Assembly: GCF_917627385.1 (NCBI RefSeq)
Contig: NZ_CAKJTL010000192.1
Coordinates: 1-64,000, forward strand
Direction of reading: 5' to 3'
Length of the DNA stretch: 64,000 nt
Origin: Protofrankia sp. CiT1
GTDB lineage: Bacteria > Actinomycetota > Actinomycetes > Frankiales > Frankiaceae
Positions 54,165-63,133 of this stretch are shown one piece after another. The first letter of the stretch is position 1. The number at the start of each line of letters is the position of its first letter. The translations under genes were made by a program, and so were the position numbers. The notes under the pieces are model-generated. The model was not told the DNA's origin. It saw only the letters and a program-made list of their open reading frames with translations, and ran no database searches.

Positions 54165-55001
54165 TCAACGCCGCAGCAGGCCCCGCAACCTGGACCTGGC
54201 CGGCCAGGTCTGCGCCGGGCCGTTCACCGGATAGGACGGAAACACCCGCTCGGCGGCGTCCACCAGCATGGCGACGTCCAACGGCTTGAGAAGAACACCG
54301 GCTGTGAGGATGTAATCAGCGACCCCCGCTACCGGCAGCAATACGACATCGTCGAACACAGCGAGTCCATGGGGCGGCGCGGCACGCGAGAACGCGACGA
54401 CCGGTTGGACCGTGACCTGCCAGCCCTCCGGCAGTTCAGCGGCCAGCTGATCGGTAATTTCTGTACCCATCCAGGCAACCATTTCGATCATGGGCTGCAA
54501 TGGCACCCGACCCGCCCACAGCCCGGCCCGGTTCTGCCGGAACGGCCCACGGTGCGCGTCCGTCTCGACCAGCCACGGTCCGGATGGTCCGATGACCAGA
54601 TGATCGATATTGCTGGCGGAACCAGCAAGAGATCGATCATGAAGGACGGTGTACCCGGCGCGGGTGAGCCGCTCAAGCGCGCGTGCGGTACGCCGTTCGG
54701 CTTCGGCGTCCTCCCGCCACGACTCGATTTCCGGCGGGGAGCGATAGAACCGGACTGCCGCGACAACCAGCACAAGCATAACAAAACAGATAACTAGTTG
54801 CACTATCAAAGATACGGCCAGACTCAGCAGTGCGCCGAACACGCTGACCACAATCGCGGCAAGGGCGGCAACCACACCGGCGATCGCCGCCGCCCTGCCT
54901 ACCCGGTCTTTACGTTCGACCGCGTAGAGCTGCCGGCAGCGCAGATACTCCGCCATGGCCGAGCGACCTGGCCATTGTCCATGTGACGCCCCGGTCATCA
55001 T
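54165..55001 (-). CDS. NERD-domain membrane protein (nuclease-related)
   Basis: The protein of about 278 aa has two membrane helices (AAIAGVVAALAAIVVSVFGALLSLAVSLIVQLVICFVMLVLVVAAVRFY) and then a NERD domain (ERRTARALERLTRAGYTVLHDRSLAGSASNIDHLVIGPSGPWLVETDAHRG). NERD is distantly related to restriction-type nucleases; here the usual (E/Q)xK core after the Asp reads ETDAH, so the catalytic Lys seems absent. The start is uncertain: ATG 55001 has GGAAGACG upstream, while ATG 54956 and 55049 are alternatives. The role is unknown; some relatives lie near mobile or defence genes. Confidence 0.75.
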   Translation of the reverse strand: MMTGASHGQWPGRSAMAEYLRCRQLYAVERKDRVGRAAAIAGVVAALAAIVVSVFGALLSLAVSLIVQLVICFVMLVLVVAAVRFYRSPPEIESWREDAEAERRTARALERLTRAGYTVLHDRSLAGSASNIDHLVIGPSGPWLVETDAHRGPFRQNRAGLWAGRVPLQPMIEMVAWMGTEITDQLAAELPEGWQVTVQPVVAFSRAAPPHGLAVFDDVVLLPVAGVADYILTAGVLLKPLDVAMLVDAAERVFPSYPVNGPAQTWPARSRLRGLLRR

Positions 55002-55341
55002 CGTCTTCCGGCCGACCAGATGACGGCCAAACCGGCCCGCGTGGCGCAAGACCCCTCACCTCCGCTGTAGACAAACCGGCCAAGCGCCGACCAGTCACAG
55101 CGCCGCGGGCTGGACGCGCGCGTCAACCATCACGGAGCGTGCCGCAAGGCCATCACCGGCCGCCACAACAAATCAGTTACACAGTGACCACCATTCCACA
55201 TCCTTGCGTGTGGCCAAGGCCCGGGGAACCCTGAAGGTCGAGCTCCCGCGCGGCTGTATCGGGCTACGACGTAACGGCACAGCAGCGACCCGCACCGACC
55301 CGCGGCCAGCGACAGCTGGCCGGTCCGGACCTGGAGGGTTC
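55002..55341. other. Intergenic region before egtA
   Basis: No gene was found. The region separates the divergent NERD and egtA genes and should contain the promoter of the ergothioneine operon. The reading frame of egtA stays open to 55204, but these codons lack support as coding sequence. Confidence 0.5.
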
Positions 55342-56796
55342 ATGACACGGACACAGTCAGGGAAGCCACAAGAAGATCAGTATGGCACCGACGACGCGAT
55401 CCGGTCAGCGGCCGATGTCCATCGCTACGCACGCCTGACCTGCCTGACCGATCAGCCACCGGGAAGCGTCGGCATCGAGACCGAGTGGTTCGTCGTCGAC
55501 ACCGAGTCCGTGTCACGCCCAGTGCCCCCCGCCCGAACGATGGCGGCGCTCACGGACGCCGCGGCCGGCAGCTCACATGATCATCGGGACAGTCCATCCA
55601 ACGGGGCAACCGGCGTCCCAGGACATACGACCCTGCCGGGCGGTACCCGGATCACCTTCGAACCCGGTGGCCAGCTTGAGCTGTCAGCTCCGCCGCTGCC
55701 GCTTTCCGACGCCCTGGCGCGAACGGCCGCCGACCTCGCCCGGATCCGGTCGATGCTCACCGGCGCCGGCCTCGCGCTCGTCGGGATGGGCACCGACCCC
55801 CTCCGGCCACCGCATCGGCATCTCACGACGTCCCGTTACCAGGCAATGGAACGGTACTTCCAAGCCGGCGGCGGGTCAGCGGGCATGATGATGATGTGCT
55901 CTACCGCATCCGTCCAGGTCAACCTGGACGCGGGCAGCACGGCCCAGTGGTCCGGGCGATTCGAGCTGGCACACACCCTGGGCCCGGCTCTGGTGGCCAT
56001 GTTCGCAGCCTCCCCGATGCTGGCGGGGATGGCCACCGGCTACCGCTCCACCCGGCAGGCACTGTGGTCGAAGATCGACCGGAGCCGGACCCGGCCGGTG
56101 GCGACCGCTCACCAACCCGATCCGGCGACAGCCTGGGCGGACTACCTCCTGGCGGCGAGGGTCATGCTGCTGCGGGATCCCGACGGCGGATTCCAACAGC
56201 CCCCTGTCGCGACGACGTTTGGCGAGTGGGTGGCTGGCGATAGCCAGCTGCCACGGATACCGACAGTAAGAGATTTGATTTACCATGCGACCACTGTGTT
56301 CCCACCGGTGCGCCCACGTGGCTGGCTGGAGCTGCGTTACCTCGACGCCACCCCGGCGGGGAACTGGCCGGTGGTGGTCGCCGTCACCACCGCCCTGCTC
56401 GACGATGCACGTGCCGCTGACATCGCGGCCGACGTATGCCTGCCCGTCGCCCACGAGTGGGCCACGGCTGCGTTGCGGGGGCTGCGTGACGCAGCGCTGC
56501 ACAAGGCCGCCAGGGCATGCGCGGGCGCGGCCCGCGACGCTCTTGGCCGCATGGGCGCCGCAACGTCCCTCCTCACGGCCGTCGACGCGTATTTCGACGC
56601 CTACGTGGAGCCGGGACGCTGCCCCGCCGACGATCTCATCGACCGGCTGGCCGAGGTCGGGCCGGCTGGTCTGCTGCGCGCCGAGATCGATCGGAACATG
56701 ATCGAAAATAACAACAGGGCCCCTGGGAACGATGGATGCCCACAGGCAACGACACAGGTCGCGGAACCCACTACCACGGATGTGATCGCACTGTGA
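55342..56796 (+). CDS. egtA: Glutamate-cysteine ligase EgtA
   Basis: Makes gamma-glutamylcysteine, the sulfur donor of bacterial ergothioneine synthesis. The 484-aa enzyme shows GSVGIETEWFVVD, HTTLPGGTRITFEPGGQLELSAPPLPL and ARPRGWLELRYLDATPAGNWPVVVAV-type blocks of actinobacterial EgtA. GGAGGG stands 8 bases before ATG 55342. Its stop overlaps the GTG start of egtB (GTGA), so the operon is translationally coupled. The C-terminal 30 residues are variable. Confidence 0.95.
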   Translation: MTRTQSGKPQEDQYGTDDAIRSAADVHRYARLTCLTDQPPGSVGIETEWFVVDTESVSRPVPPARTMAALTDAAAGSSHDHRDSPSNGATGVPGHTTLPGGTRITFEPGGQLELSAPPLPLSDALARTAADLARIRSMLTGAGLALVGMGTDPLRPPHRHLTTSRYQAMERYFQAGGGSAGMMMMCSTASVQVNLDAGSTAQWSGRFELAHTLGPALVAMFAASPMLAGMATGYRSTRQALWSKIDRSRTRPVATAHQPDPATAWADYLLAARVMLLRDPDGGFQQPPVATTFGEWVAGDSQLPRIPTVRDLIYHATTVFPPVRPRGWLELRYLDATPAGNWPVVVAVTTALLDDARAADIAADVCLPVAHEWATAALRGLRDAALHKAARACAGAARDALGRMGAATSLLTAVDAYFDAYVEPGRCPADDLIDRLAEVGPAGLLRAEIDRNMIENNNRAPGNDGCPQATTQVAEPTTTDVIAL

Positions 56797-58157
56797 CAGC
56801 AGAAGAAGGCCCACGACCGGCGGATATCGCCCAGGCGCTCGCGGACAGCAGGACGCGGAGCCTGGCCTACACCGATCTTGACGATGCCGACCTGTGGCGC
56901 CAGCACTCACCACTGATGTCGCCCCTGGTCTGGGACCTCGCCCATGTCGGCAACTACGAAGAGTTGTGGCTGCTGCGGACAGCAGCGGGGCGGCAACCGC
57001 TGCGGCCGGGCATCGACCACCTGTACGACGCGTTCCGTCATGCTCGGGCGGACCGGCCTGCCCTGCCGCTGCTCGACCCGGCACAGGCTCGTTCCTATCT
57101 GGCCGAGGTCCGCGGCAATGTCCTTGACGGCTTGGAACGCCTCGCCCCGGACGCCCTGCGCGGGCCGCTCGCGCGTCCCGCGCTGCTGGCGGGCGGCTTC
57201 GTCTACGGACTCGTGCTCCAGCACGAGCACCAGCATGACGAGACGATGTTGGCCACCCATCAGCTCCGGGTGGGTCCTCCGGTCATCGGTGACGCCGGCC
57301 CGGCCCGGGTTCCACCGGCCGGGCGGCCGGCACCAGCGCCAGAGATGCTGGTGCCGGCCGGCGAGTTCACGATGGGCACCAACGGCGACACGCCCGGACA
57401 TGCCTGGGCCTACGACAACGAACGGCCCGCGCACCGGGTGTACGTCCCCGCGTTCTTCATCGACACGTTGCCGGTGTCGAACGCGGCGCAGGTGGCGTTC
57501 ATCGACGCCGGTGGCTATGACGATGAACGCCTGTGGTCGGCGTCGGGCTGGGCCTGGCGATGCGAAGCGGGCCTGCGGGCGCCAGAGTTCTGGCGCCAGG
57601 AGGGAAAGAGCTGGGTGCGGCGCCGTTTCGGCCGCGAGGAACCCGTCCCGATGGATGAACCCGTACAGCATGTGTGCTGGTACGAAGCGCAGGCGCACGC
57701 GCGCTGGGCCGGTCGGCGGCTGCCCACGGAAGCGGAGTGGGAAAAGGCCTGCGCGCACGATCCCGTCACCGGGCGTTCGCGGCGTTTTCCCTGGGGGGAC
57801 AGCGGCCCGACGCCGGAACAGGCCAACCTGGACCATGCCGCGTCCCGTCCGGCGCTACTTGGGGCGTACCCGGCCGGAGCCAGCGCGTACGGCGTCGAAC
57901 AGATGATCGGTGACGTGTGGGAGTGGACAGCCAGCGATTTCACGGGTTATCCGGGATTCACCGCATTCCCGTACCGCGAGTACAGCGAGGTGTTCTTCCC
58001 CCGGACGTCCCCGAACGCCTACAAGGTGCTGCGCGGCGGGTCCTGGGCCACCCACCACAGCGCCATCCGGTCAACCTTCCGCAACTGGGACCACCCGATC
58101 CGTCGCCAGATCTTCACCGGCTTCCGCCTCGCCCGCGACGCCGAGATGGAAGGCTGA
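56793..58157 (+). CDS. egtB: Sulfoxide synthase EgtB
   Basis: Non-haem iron enzyme that joins gamma-glutamylcysteine to hercynine with oxygen. The 454-aa protein has a DinB-like N-terminal domain and a C-terminal formylglycine-generating-type domain (FTMGTNGDTPGHAWAYDNERPAHRVYVPAFFIDTLPVSN ... GDVWEWTASDFTGYPGF ... VLRGGSWATH). All three iron ligands are visible: His51 (WDLAHVGNYEE) and the His144/His148 pair of QHEHQHDET. The start is GTG 56793, overlapping egtA. The next gene begins at the stop. Confidence 0.97.
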   Translation: MTAEEGPRPADIAQALADSRTRSLAYTDLDDADLWRQHSPLMSPLVWDLAHVGNYEELWLLRTAAGRQPLRPGIDHLYDAFRHARADRPALPLLDPAQARSYLAEVRGNVLDGLERLAPDALRGPLARPALLAGGFVYGLVLQHEHQHDETMLATHQLRVGPPVIGDAGPARVPPAGRPAPAPEMLVPAGEFTMGTNGDTPGHAWAYDNERPAHRVYVPAFFIDTLPVSNAAQVAFIDAGGYDDERLWSASGWAWRCEAGLRAPEFWRQEGKSWVRRRFGREEPVPMDEPVQHVCWYEAQAHARWAGRRLPTEAEWEKACAHDPVTGRSRRFPWGDSGPTPEQANLDHAASRPALLGAYPAGASAYGVEQMIGDVWEWTASDFTGYPGFTAFPYREYSEVFFPRTSPNAYKVLRGGSWATHHSAIRSTFRNWDHPIRRQIFTGFRLARDAEMEG

Positions 58158-58162
58158 TGCGG

Positions 58163-58906
58163 GTGTGTCGTCATATGGCCTGGCTCGGGACACCGCGGAC
58201 ACTGACCTCGCTCCTTCGCGATCCGCCGCACAGCCTGGCGCGCCAGGCATGGATGCCGCGACGGATGCTGCATGGGAAGATCAATGCCGACGGTTTCGGT
58301 GTCGGTTGGTACGTCACGGCGATGCGGACAGAACCGGCACGGTACCGGCGCGCGGTTCCGATCTGGACCGACGCCTCGTTCGCCTCGTTCGCTGGCGTGG
58401 TCAACTCAAGCTGCGTGCTGGGCGCGGTTCGCAACGCCACCGTGGGGATGCCGATCGAGGAGACGGCGACCGCACCCTATGCATATGGCCGCTATCTGCT
58501 CAGCCATAACGGACGGGTGGACGTCGACGTGCTGATGAGCATGCTCGACTGGACCAGGGGTGCCCCGACTCCTGACTCGCGCTGCGACTCCGCGCTGCTG
58601 GCCGCCGCGGTCTGGCAGCGGTTGGCCGCTGGCGTGAGCCTCGCCGCCGCCGTAGCGGAGGTGGTCGTCGCCGCGGGCCGCGCCGACGGTGCCGCCCGGC
58701 TCAATCTGCTGGCCACCGATGGTAGCCAGCTCGTCGCTACTACCTGGGGTGAAACGCTGTCCTACCGGGTATCCACGGACGGGGACGACATAGGGATGGA
58801 CGTGGCCAGTGAGCCCAGCGACGACTCGAACGAATGGGTCGATCTTGACGACCATCAATTGTTGACCACCGACACACGGGATGTAACCATTAGTAATTTG
58901 ATCTAG
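58163..58906 (+). CDS. egtC: Gamma-glutamyl hercynylcysteine sulfoxide hydrolase EgtC
   Basis: Glutamine-amidotransferase-type hydrolase that removes glutamate in ergothioneine synthesis. The catalytic residue is an N-terminal Cys exposed by Met removal. The sequence ATG-CGG-GTG-TGT-CGT-CAT offers two starts; only GTG 58163 gives Met-Cys-Arg-His, as the mechanism needs, while ATG 58157 would leave the Cys at position 4. I therefore choose the GTG. The 247-aa protein keeps INADGFGVGWYV and YLLSHNGRVDVDVLMSML. It follows the egtB stop by 5 bases. The 3' end is less GC-rich. Confidence 0.93.
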   Translation: MCRHMAWLGTPRTLTSLLRDPPHSLARQAWMPRRMLHGKINADGFGVGWYVTAMRTEPARYRRAVPIWTDASFASFAGVVNSSCVLGAVRNATVGMPIEETATAPYAYGRYLLSHNGRVDVDVLMSMLDWTRGAPTPDSRCDSALLAAAVWQRLAAGVSLAAAVAEVVVAAGRADGAARLNLLATDGSQLVATTWGETLSYRVSTDGDDIGMDVASEPSDDSNEWVDLDDHQLLTTDTRDVTISNLI

Positions 58907-58952
58907 AATTCGATTACTCTCGGTTGTAAAAGCGCTCCCGGAGGTTGCATCC

Positions 58953-60056
58953 ATGACAGCATCCAGTACCGATGTCACCGATATCGGTTCCGATGCCGGT
59001 TCCAATGTCGGTTCTGTTCTCGGTACCGGTATCGATTCTCGGGTCGGTATCGCCGCGACCGGTACCGACCCGAGAATCGTCGTCGACCGGCATCTCGCCG
59101 CATCCGACCGCGCCGCGGCGCTCGCGGCCGACGTCAGGGCTGGACTGACGGCGGACCCGAAGGAGCTGCCGCCCAAGTGGTTCTACGACGCCACCGGAAG
59201 CATGCTCTTCGATGCCATCACCCGTCTGCCCGAGTACTATCCGACCCGCGCCGAACGGGCCATCCTGACCGGTTGCGTCCAGGAGATCGCCGCCATGTCG
59301 CGGGCAGACACCCTCATCGAGCTCGGCTCCGGAACCTCGGCAAAGACCCGCCTGCTGCTCGACGCGCTGCGCCACAGCGGCCACCTGCGCAGGTTCGTCC
59401 CCTTTGATGTGGATGAAACGGTGCTCTCCCGAGCCGCCATCGCTGTCCGCGACGAGTACCCAGGGGTGACCATCCACGCGGTTGTGGGTGATTTCGAGCG
59501 TCACCTTGATCTGCTGCCCGGCATCGACCGGCTACCTGGTGCCAACCGTCGGCTGGTCGTCTTTCTCGGCGGGACGATCGGTAACCTCGCTCCGGCCCAG
59601 CGGCACGACTTCCTGACCAGCCTGCGTGCCCAGCTCAACGAGGGCGACACGCTGCTGCTCGGGACCGATCTGGCCAAGAATCCCGACCGGCTGGTCGCCG
59701 CCTATGACGACAGTGCCGGCGTCACGGCCGCGTTCAACCGCAATGTCCTGTCGGTCATCAACCACGAACTCGACGCGGACTTCGACCCGCGCGGGTTCGC
59801 CCACGTAGTCTGTTGGGACGCTGCCAATTCCTGGATCGAGATGCGGCTGCGGTCCGTGCGGGACCAGCAGATCCAGATCGGCGCGCTCGACCTGTCGGTG
59901 TCCTTCGCCGAGAACGAGCAGATGCGTACCGAAATCAGCGCCAAGTTCACCAGGGATGGGCTCACCGCCGAGTTCGCGGCCGTGGGTCTGGCCATGGTCC
60001 GCTGGTGGACCGACCCAGCCGACGATTTCGCGCTTTCTCTCTGCGTCCCGGCCTGA
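58953..60056 (+). CDS. egtD: Histidine N-alpha-methyltransferase EgtD
   Basis: SAM-dependent trimethylation of histidine to hercynine, the first committed step of ergothioneine synthesis. The 367-aa protein shows LPPKWFYDATGSMLFDAITRLPEYYPTRAERAIL and the SAM motif LIELGSGTSAKTRLL (121-135). CCCGGAGG precedes ATG 58953. The first 40 residues are an unusual Gly/Ser/Asp/Val extension made from repetitive DNA and including a 17-bp inverted repeat. It lies 46 bases after egtC and could share its transcript or use its own promoter in the AT-richer gap. Confidence 0.96.
   Translation: MTASSTDVTDIGSDAGSNVGSVLGTGIDSRVGIAATGTDPRIVVDRHLAASDRAAALAADVRAGLTADPKELPPKWFYDATGSMLFDAITRLPEYYPTRAERAILTGCVQEIAAMSRADTLIELGSGTSAKTRLLLDALRHSGHLRRFVPFDVDETVLSRAAIAVRDEYPGVTIHAVVGDFERHLDLLPGIDRLPGANRRLVVFLGGTIGNLAPAQRHDFLTSLRAQLNEGDTLLLGTDLAKNPDRLVAAYDDSAGVTAAFNRNVLSVINHELDADFDPRGFAHVVCWDAANSWIEMRLRSVRDQQIQIGALDLSVSFAENEQMRTEISAKFTRDGLTAEFAAVGLAMVRWWTDPADDFALSLCVPA
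59033..59079. repeat. 17-bp perfect inverted repeat in the 5' part of egtD
   Basis: CGATTCTCGGGTCGGTA (59033-59049) is exactly complementary to TACCGACCCGAGAATCG (59063-59079), with a 13-base loop. It starts 80 bases into egtD, in the part coding the non-conserved N-terminal extension, and would form a strong mRNA stem. Confidence 0.85.
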
Positions 60057-60102
60057 CCCCGTCACCGGACGGGGTCAGCGCGAACAGGATCAGCGGAGCC
60101 TG

Positions 60103-61956
60103 TCAGCCGCGGTCGACCAGGCAGACGTCACGAGCCGCACCAGTCGATGCCGAAGTCGCCATCGCGGCATAGGCCCGCAGCGCGGCCGGCACCGGACGCA
60201 CCCGGTCCACCGGCCGGAAACCGCCGGACGCCATCAGGGCCGCCCGCCGCGCAGCCAACTCGACCGCGTCCACCAGCAGGTCCAGCCGGCGGGACGGAAT
60301 ATCGATCTCGATGATGTCGCCGTCACGAACCAACGCGATCGTGCCGCCGTGGGCGGCCTCAGGCGACACATGCCCGATGGACAGACCCGCGGACCCGCCG
60401 GAGAACCGCCCATCGGTAACCAGCGCGCAGGCCGGCCCGAGGCCACGCGCTTTCAGGAACGTGGTCGGGTACAGCATCTCCTGCATGCCCGGACCGCCCC
60501 GCGGGCCCTCATAACGGATGACCAGCACATCACCTGGGTGGACCCGCCCGGACAGGATTGCGTCCACCGCGTCCTCCTGGCTTTCCAGGACCAGCGCGGG
60601 GCCGCGGAAGGTCAGCCGCCCGGCCTCCACCCCGGCGGTCTTGAGCACGGCGCCGTCCGGTGCGAGCGTCCCGCGCAGCACCGCGAGGCCGCCATCCGCG
60701 GAGTAGGCGTGCGCGACGTCGCGGATGCAGCCCGAGCCGGCATCGGTGTCCAGCGACTCCCAGCGGTTGACCGAGGAGAACGGCTCGATCGTGCGCACTC
60801 CGCCCGGTGCCGCGTGGAAGAGTTCCACCGCCTGTCCGGACGGGTCCGGCCGGCGGACGTCCCAGTGGGTGAGAAACTCCGCCAGGCTTGCCGCGTGGAC
60901 CGTGTGAACATCCTGGCGCAGCAGTCCGGCCCGGTCGAGCTCACCGAGGATGGCCGGTATGCCACCGGCTCGGTGGACGTCCTCCATGTGGTACTCGGAG
61001 CTCGGCGCCACCTTGCACAGGCACGGCACCGTCCGGGAGATCTCGTCGATGTCGTCCAGGGTGATGTCCACTCCGGCCTCGACCGCGGCGGCCAGCAGGT
61101 GCAGGACTGTGTTGGTCGAACCGCCCATGGCCACGTCCACGGCGAAGGCGTTGGCGAACGCGGAGCGGGTCGCGATCGAACGTGGCAGGACACTGTCGTC
61201 GTCCTTGTCGTACCACCGCTTCGCCAGGTCCACAACGGTCCGCCCGGCCTGGACGAACAGGTGGCGGCGGGCAGCGGAGGTGGCGAGGGTGGAGCCGTTG
61301 CCGGGCAGGGCGAGCCCAAGCGCCTCGGTCAGGCAGTTCATCGAGTTGGCGGTGAACATGCCCGAACACGACCCGCAGGTCGGGCACGCCGAGCGTTCCA
61401 CAGCGTCCAGCTCGGCGTCGTCGACCGTGGTGTCCACTGACGCGGCAATGGCGGAGATGAGGTCCAGACCGGACCGGACAACACCGTCGGTGACAACCGC
61501 CCGACCGGACTCCATCGCACCACCGGACACGAACACGGTTGGGATGTTCAGCCGCAACGCTGCCAGCAGCATCCCCGGTGTGATCTTATCGCAGTTCGAG
61601 ATACAGACGAGCGCGTCCGCGCAGTGCGCGTTGACCATGTATTCGACACTGTCCGCGATGATCTCTCGGGACGGCAGGGAGTAGAGCATCCCAGCGTGGC
61701 CCATGGCAATGCCGTCGTCCACCGCGATCGTGTGGAACTCCCGTCCCACGCCGCCGGCCTCCGCGACCGCGTCCGACACGATGCGGCCGAGGTCACGCAG
61801 GTGCACATGGCCGGGGACGAACTCGGTAAAGCTGTTCGCGATCGCCACGATCGGCTTACCAAAATCACTGTCCGTCATACCGGTGGCACGCCACAGGGCA
61901 CGAGCGCCGGCCATGTTACGGCCGTGAGTGGTGGTTCGGGAACGCAGAGCAGGCAT
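60103..61956 (-). CDS. ilvD: Dihydroxy-acid dehydratase
   Basis: Iron-sulfur enzyme of valine, leucine and isoleucine synthesis. The 617-aa length is exact for the family. Cluster cysteines are visible in [12 protein letters not shown] and [19 protein letters not shown], with the C-terminal [28 protein letters not shown] block. ATG 61956 gives [27 protein letters not shown], the standard N-terminus; the frame is open 23 codons further up without support. It converges with egtD. Confidence 0.97.
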   Translation of the reverse strand: MPALRSRTTTHGRNMAGARALWRATGMTDSDFGKPIVAIANSFTEFVPGHVHLRDLGRIVSDAVAEAGGVGREFHTIAVDDGIAMGHAGMLYSLPSREIIADSVEYMVNAHCADALVCISNCDKITPGMLLAALRLNIPTVFVSGGAMESGRAVVTDGVVRSGLDLISAIAASVDTTVDDAELDAVERSACPTCGSCSGMFTANSMNCLTEALGLALPGNGSTLATSAARRHLFVQAGRTVVDLAKRWYDKDDDSVLPRSIATRSAFANAFAVDVAMGGSTNTVLHLLAAAVEAGVDITLDDIDEISRTVPCLCKVAPSSEYHMEDVHRAGGIPAILGELDRAGLLRQDVHTVHAASLAEFLTHWDVRRPDPSGQAVELFHAAPGGVRTIEPFSSVNRWESLDTDAGSGCIRDVAHAYSADGGLAVLRGTLAPDGAVLKTAGVEAGRLTFRGPALVLESQEDAVDAILSGRVHPGDVLVIRYEGPRGGPGMQEMLYPTTFLKARGLGPACALVTDGRFSGGSAGLSIGHVSPEAAHGGTIALVRDGDIIEIDIPSRRLDLLVDAVELAARRAALMASGGFRPVDRVRPVPAALRAYAAMATSASTGAARDVCLVDRG

Positions 61957-62115
61957 CGGGTAGTCCTCGCAGCTGATCGAGCGGGTCGCGCACGGGCCCG
62001 CAGGAGCGGAGCCGAGCACGCTCACGGCGGCCTACCCATCCCGGCCAGGCATAACGCCGGGCTGACTGGCCGCCGACGCCACCGTTCACGGATCAGGCCC
62101 GCCCGCCGCAGGGTA

Positions 62116-62466
62116 TCAGTATCGGTTGTTGTGCCGGCGCAACCACTCCCGCCGGGCTAACCACACGATGGCGAAGGACGCGACCGTACCCAGCAGCGGG
62201 GCGACATCGTGCTCGCGTGCGGTAGCCACGAAGCGCACCTGACCGTCGGGTTCCACGAGCCGCTGGCTCAGCTGCGTCCCGACCGCGAACAGAAACAAGC
62301 TCACAACGCCCACAATGACGTATCCAGTGCGGAACAGGCTGTACACGCCGATCCGGCGACGGGGCACGGCAGCCCGGAACAACATCGCGGGGATCGTCCG
62401 CCCCAGGATGCCGAAGAACGTCGCGAACACCGGGGCGAAGAGGAAGTAGTTGACGAAGGTGCTCAC
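62116..62466 (-). CDS. Small three-span membrane protein
   Basis: GTG 62466 overlaps the stop of the preceding gene (GTGA), so the two are coupled. The 116-aa protein has segments FVNYFLFAPVFATFFGILG, GYVIVGVVSLFLFAVGTQLS and VAPLLGTVASFAIVWLA, and a basic end. The function is unknown; the coupling suggests a joint role with the ABM-family enzyme. Confidence 0.7.
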   Translation of the reverse strand: MSTFVNYFLFAPVFATFFGILGRTIPAMLFRAAVPRRRIGVYSLFRTGYVIVGVVSLFLFAVGTQLSQRLVEPDGQVRFVATAREHDVAPLLGTVASFAIVWLARREWLRRHNNRY

Positions 62467-62786
62467 GGCAGGTCGGTCACATGTTCCACGGTAGGCGGCT
62501 GCGCGAAGAAGGAGCCCAAGGCCGCACGCCAGCGGACGAAGCGAGCGGACTCCCGGAAGGTCACCACATGCGCATCGAGGTTCTCCCACTCGACCAGCAG
62601 AACGAACCGCGACGGTGACTCAACTCCGCGGGTCATCCGCGCCGACCGGCAGCCAGGGCAGGTAGCGAGCTCAGCGACGACCGAGCGGTAGGCATCGATG
62701 AACTTCGCCTCCTCACCGGGCGTGACATCGAAGCGCGCGACCTCCAGCACCGGCGCAGCATCCGAGGCGTTTTCGGGAGCGGTCAT
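62463..62786 (-). CDS. Antibiotic biosynthesis monooxygenase (ABM) family protein
   Basis: The 107-aa protein shows the small ferredoxin-like ABM fold pattern (VLEVARFDVTPGEEAKFIDAYRSVVAELATCPGCRSARMTRGVESPSRFVLLVEWENLDAHVVTFRESARFVRWRAALG). Family members act as cofactor-free oxygenases or as haem- or quinone-related enzymes; this one cannot be placed further. ATG 62786 has no strong ribosome site. It is the first gene of a two-gene unit with the membrane protein. Confidence 0.85.
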   Translation of the reverse strand: MTAPENASDAAPVLEVARFDVTPGEEAKFIDAYRSVVAELATCPGCRSARMTRGVESPSRFVLLVEWENLDAHVVTFRESARFVRWRAALGSFFAQPPTVEHVTDLP

Positions 62787-62991
62787 GAACGCAAGTCTGG
62801 CATGCGCGTTACGCCTGGGAACATCCGTTGGGCATCCCGGCGACGGCGGGGGAGCCGCCACCTGTTCGGCACGTCCGCACCCGGCCCCGACAACCGCCTT
62901 CATCGTCAAGCGGGACCGCGCTCAGCCAGCAGAGCGCCCACCTTCGCACCCACCGCGGCACGCGGCAGACAAGACCGCAATAATCAAGCGA

Positions 62992-63008
62992 CTGCAAAAG
63001 TCTTGCAA
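62992..63008. promoter_or_regulatory. Nur (nickel uptake regulator) box candidate
   Basis: CTGCAA-N5-TTGCAA matches the Streptomyces Nur-box pattern tTGCaa-N5-ttGCAA at all but one weakly conserved position. It lies 125 bases before a nickel/cobalt transporter gene. The Fur-family repressor Nur would shut off uptake when nickel is abundant. The remaining part of the gap 62787-63133 shows no gene. Confidence 0.65.
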
Positions 63009-63133
63009 AAGACTATCTGTGCTGGTTACCGTCGACCGACCCGTCCGCCCGCCTGCCCCCGCTGCCTGGCCGGCAGAGCCGGAACGGAAAACGGCGGGGC
63101 CGCGGCGAGGCCGCGAACGCGAGGGGAAAGATC

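Noticed and set aside
59956-61440. 494-codon plus-strand frame
   Set aside because: Antisense to ilvD and low in complexity.
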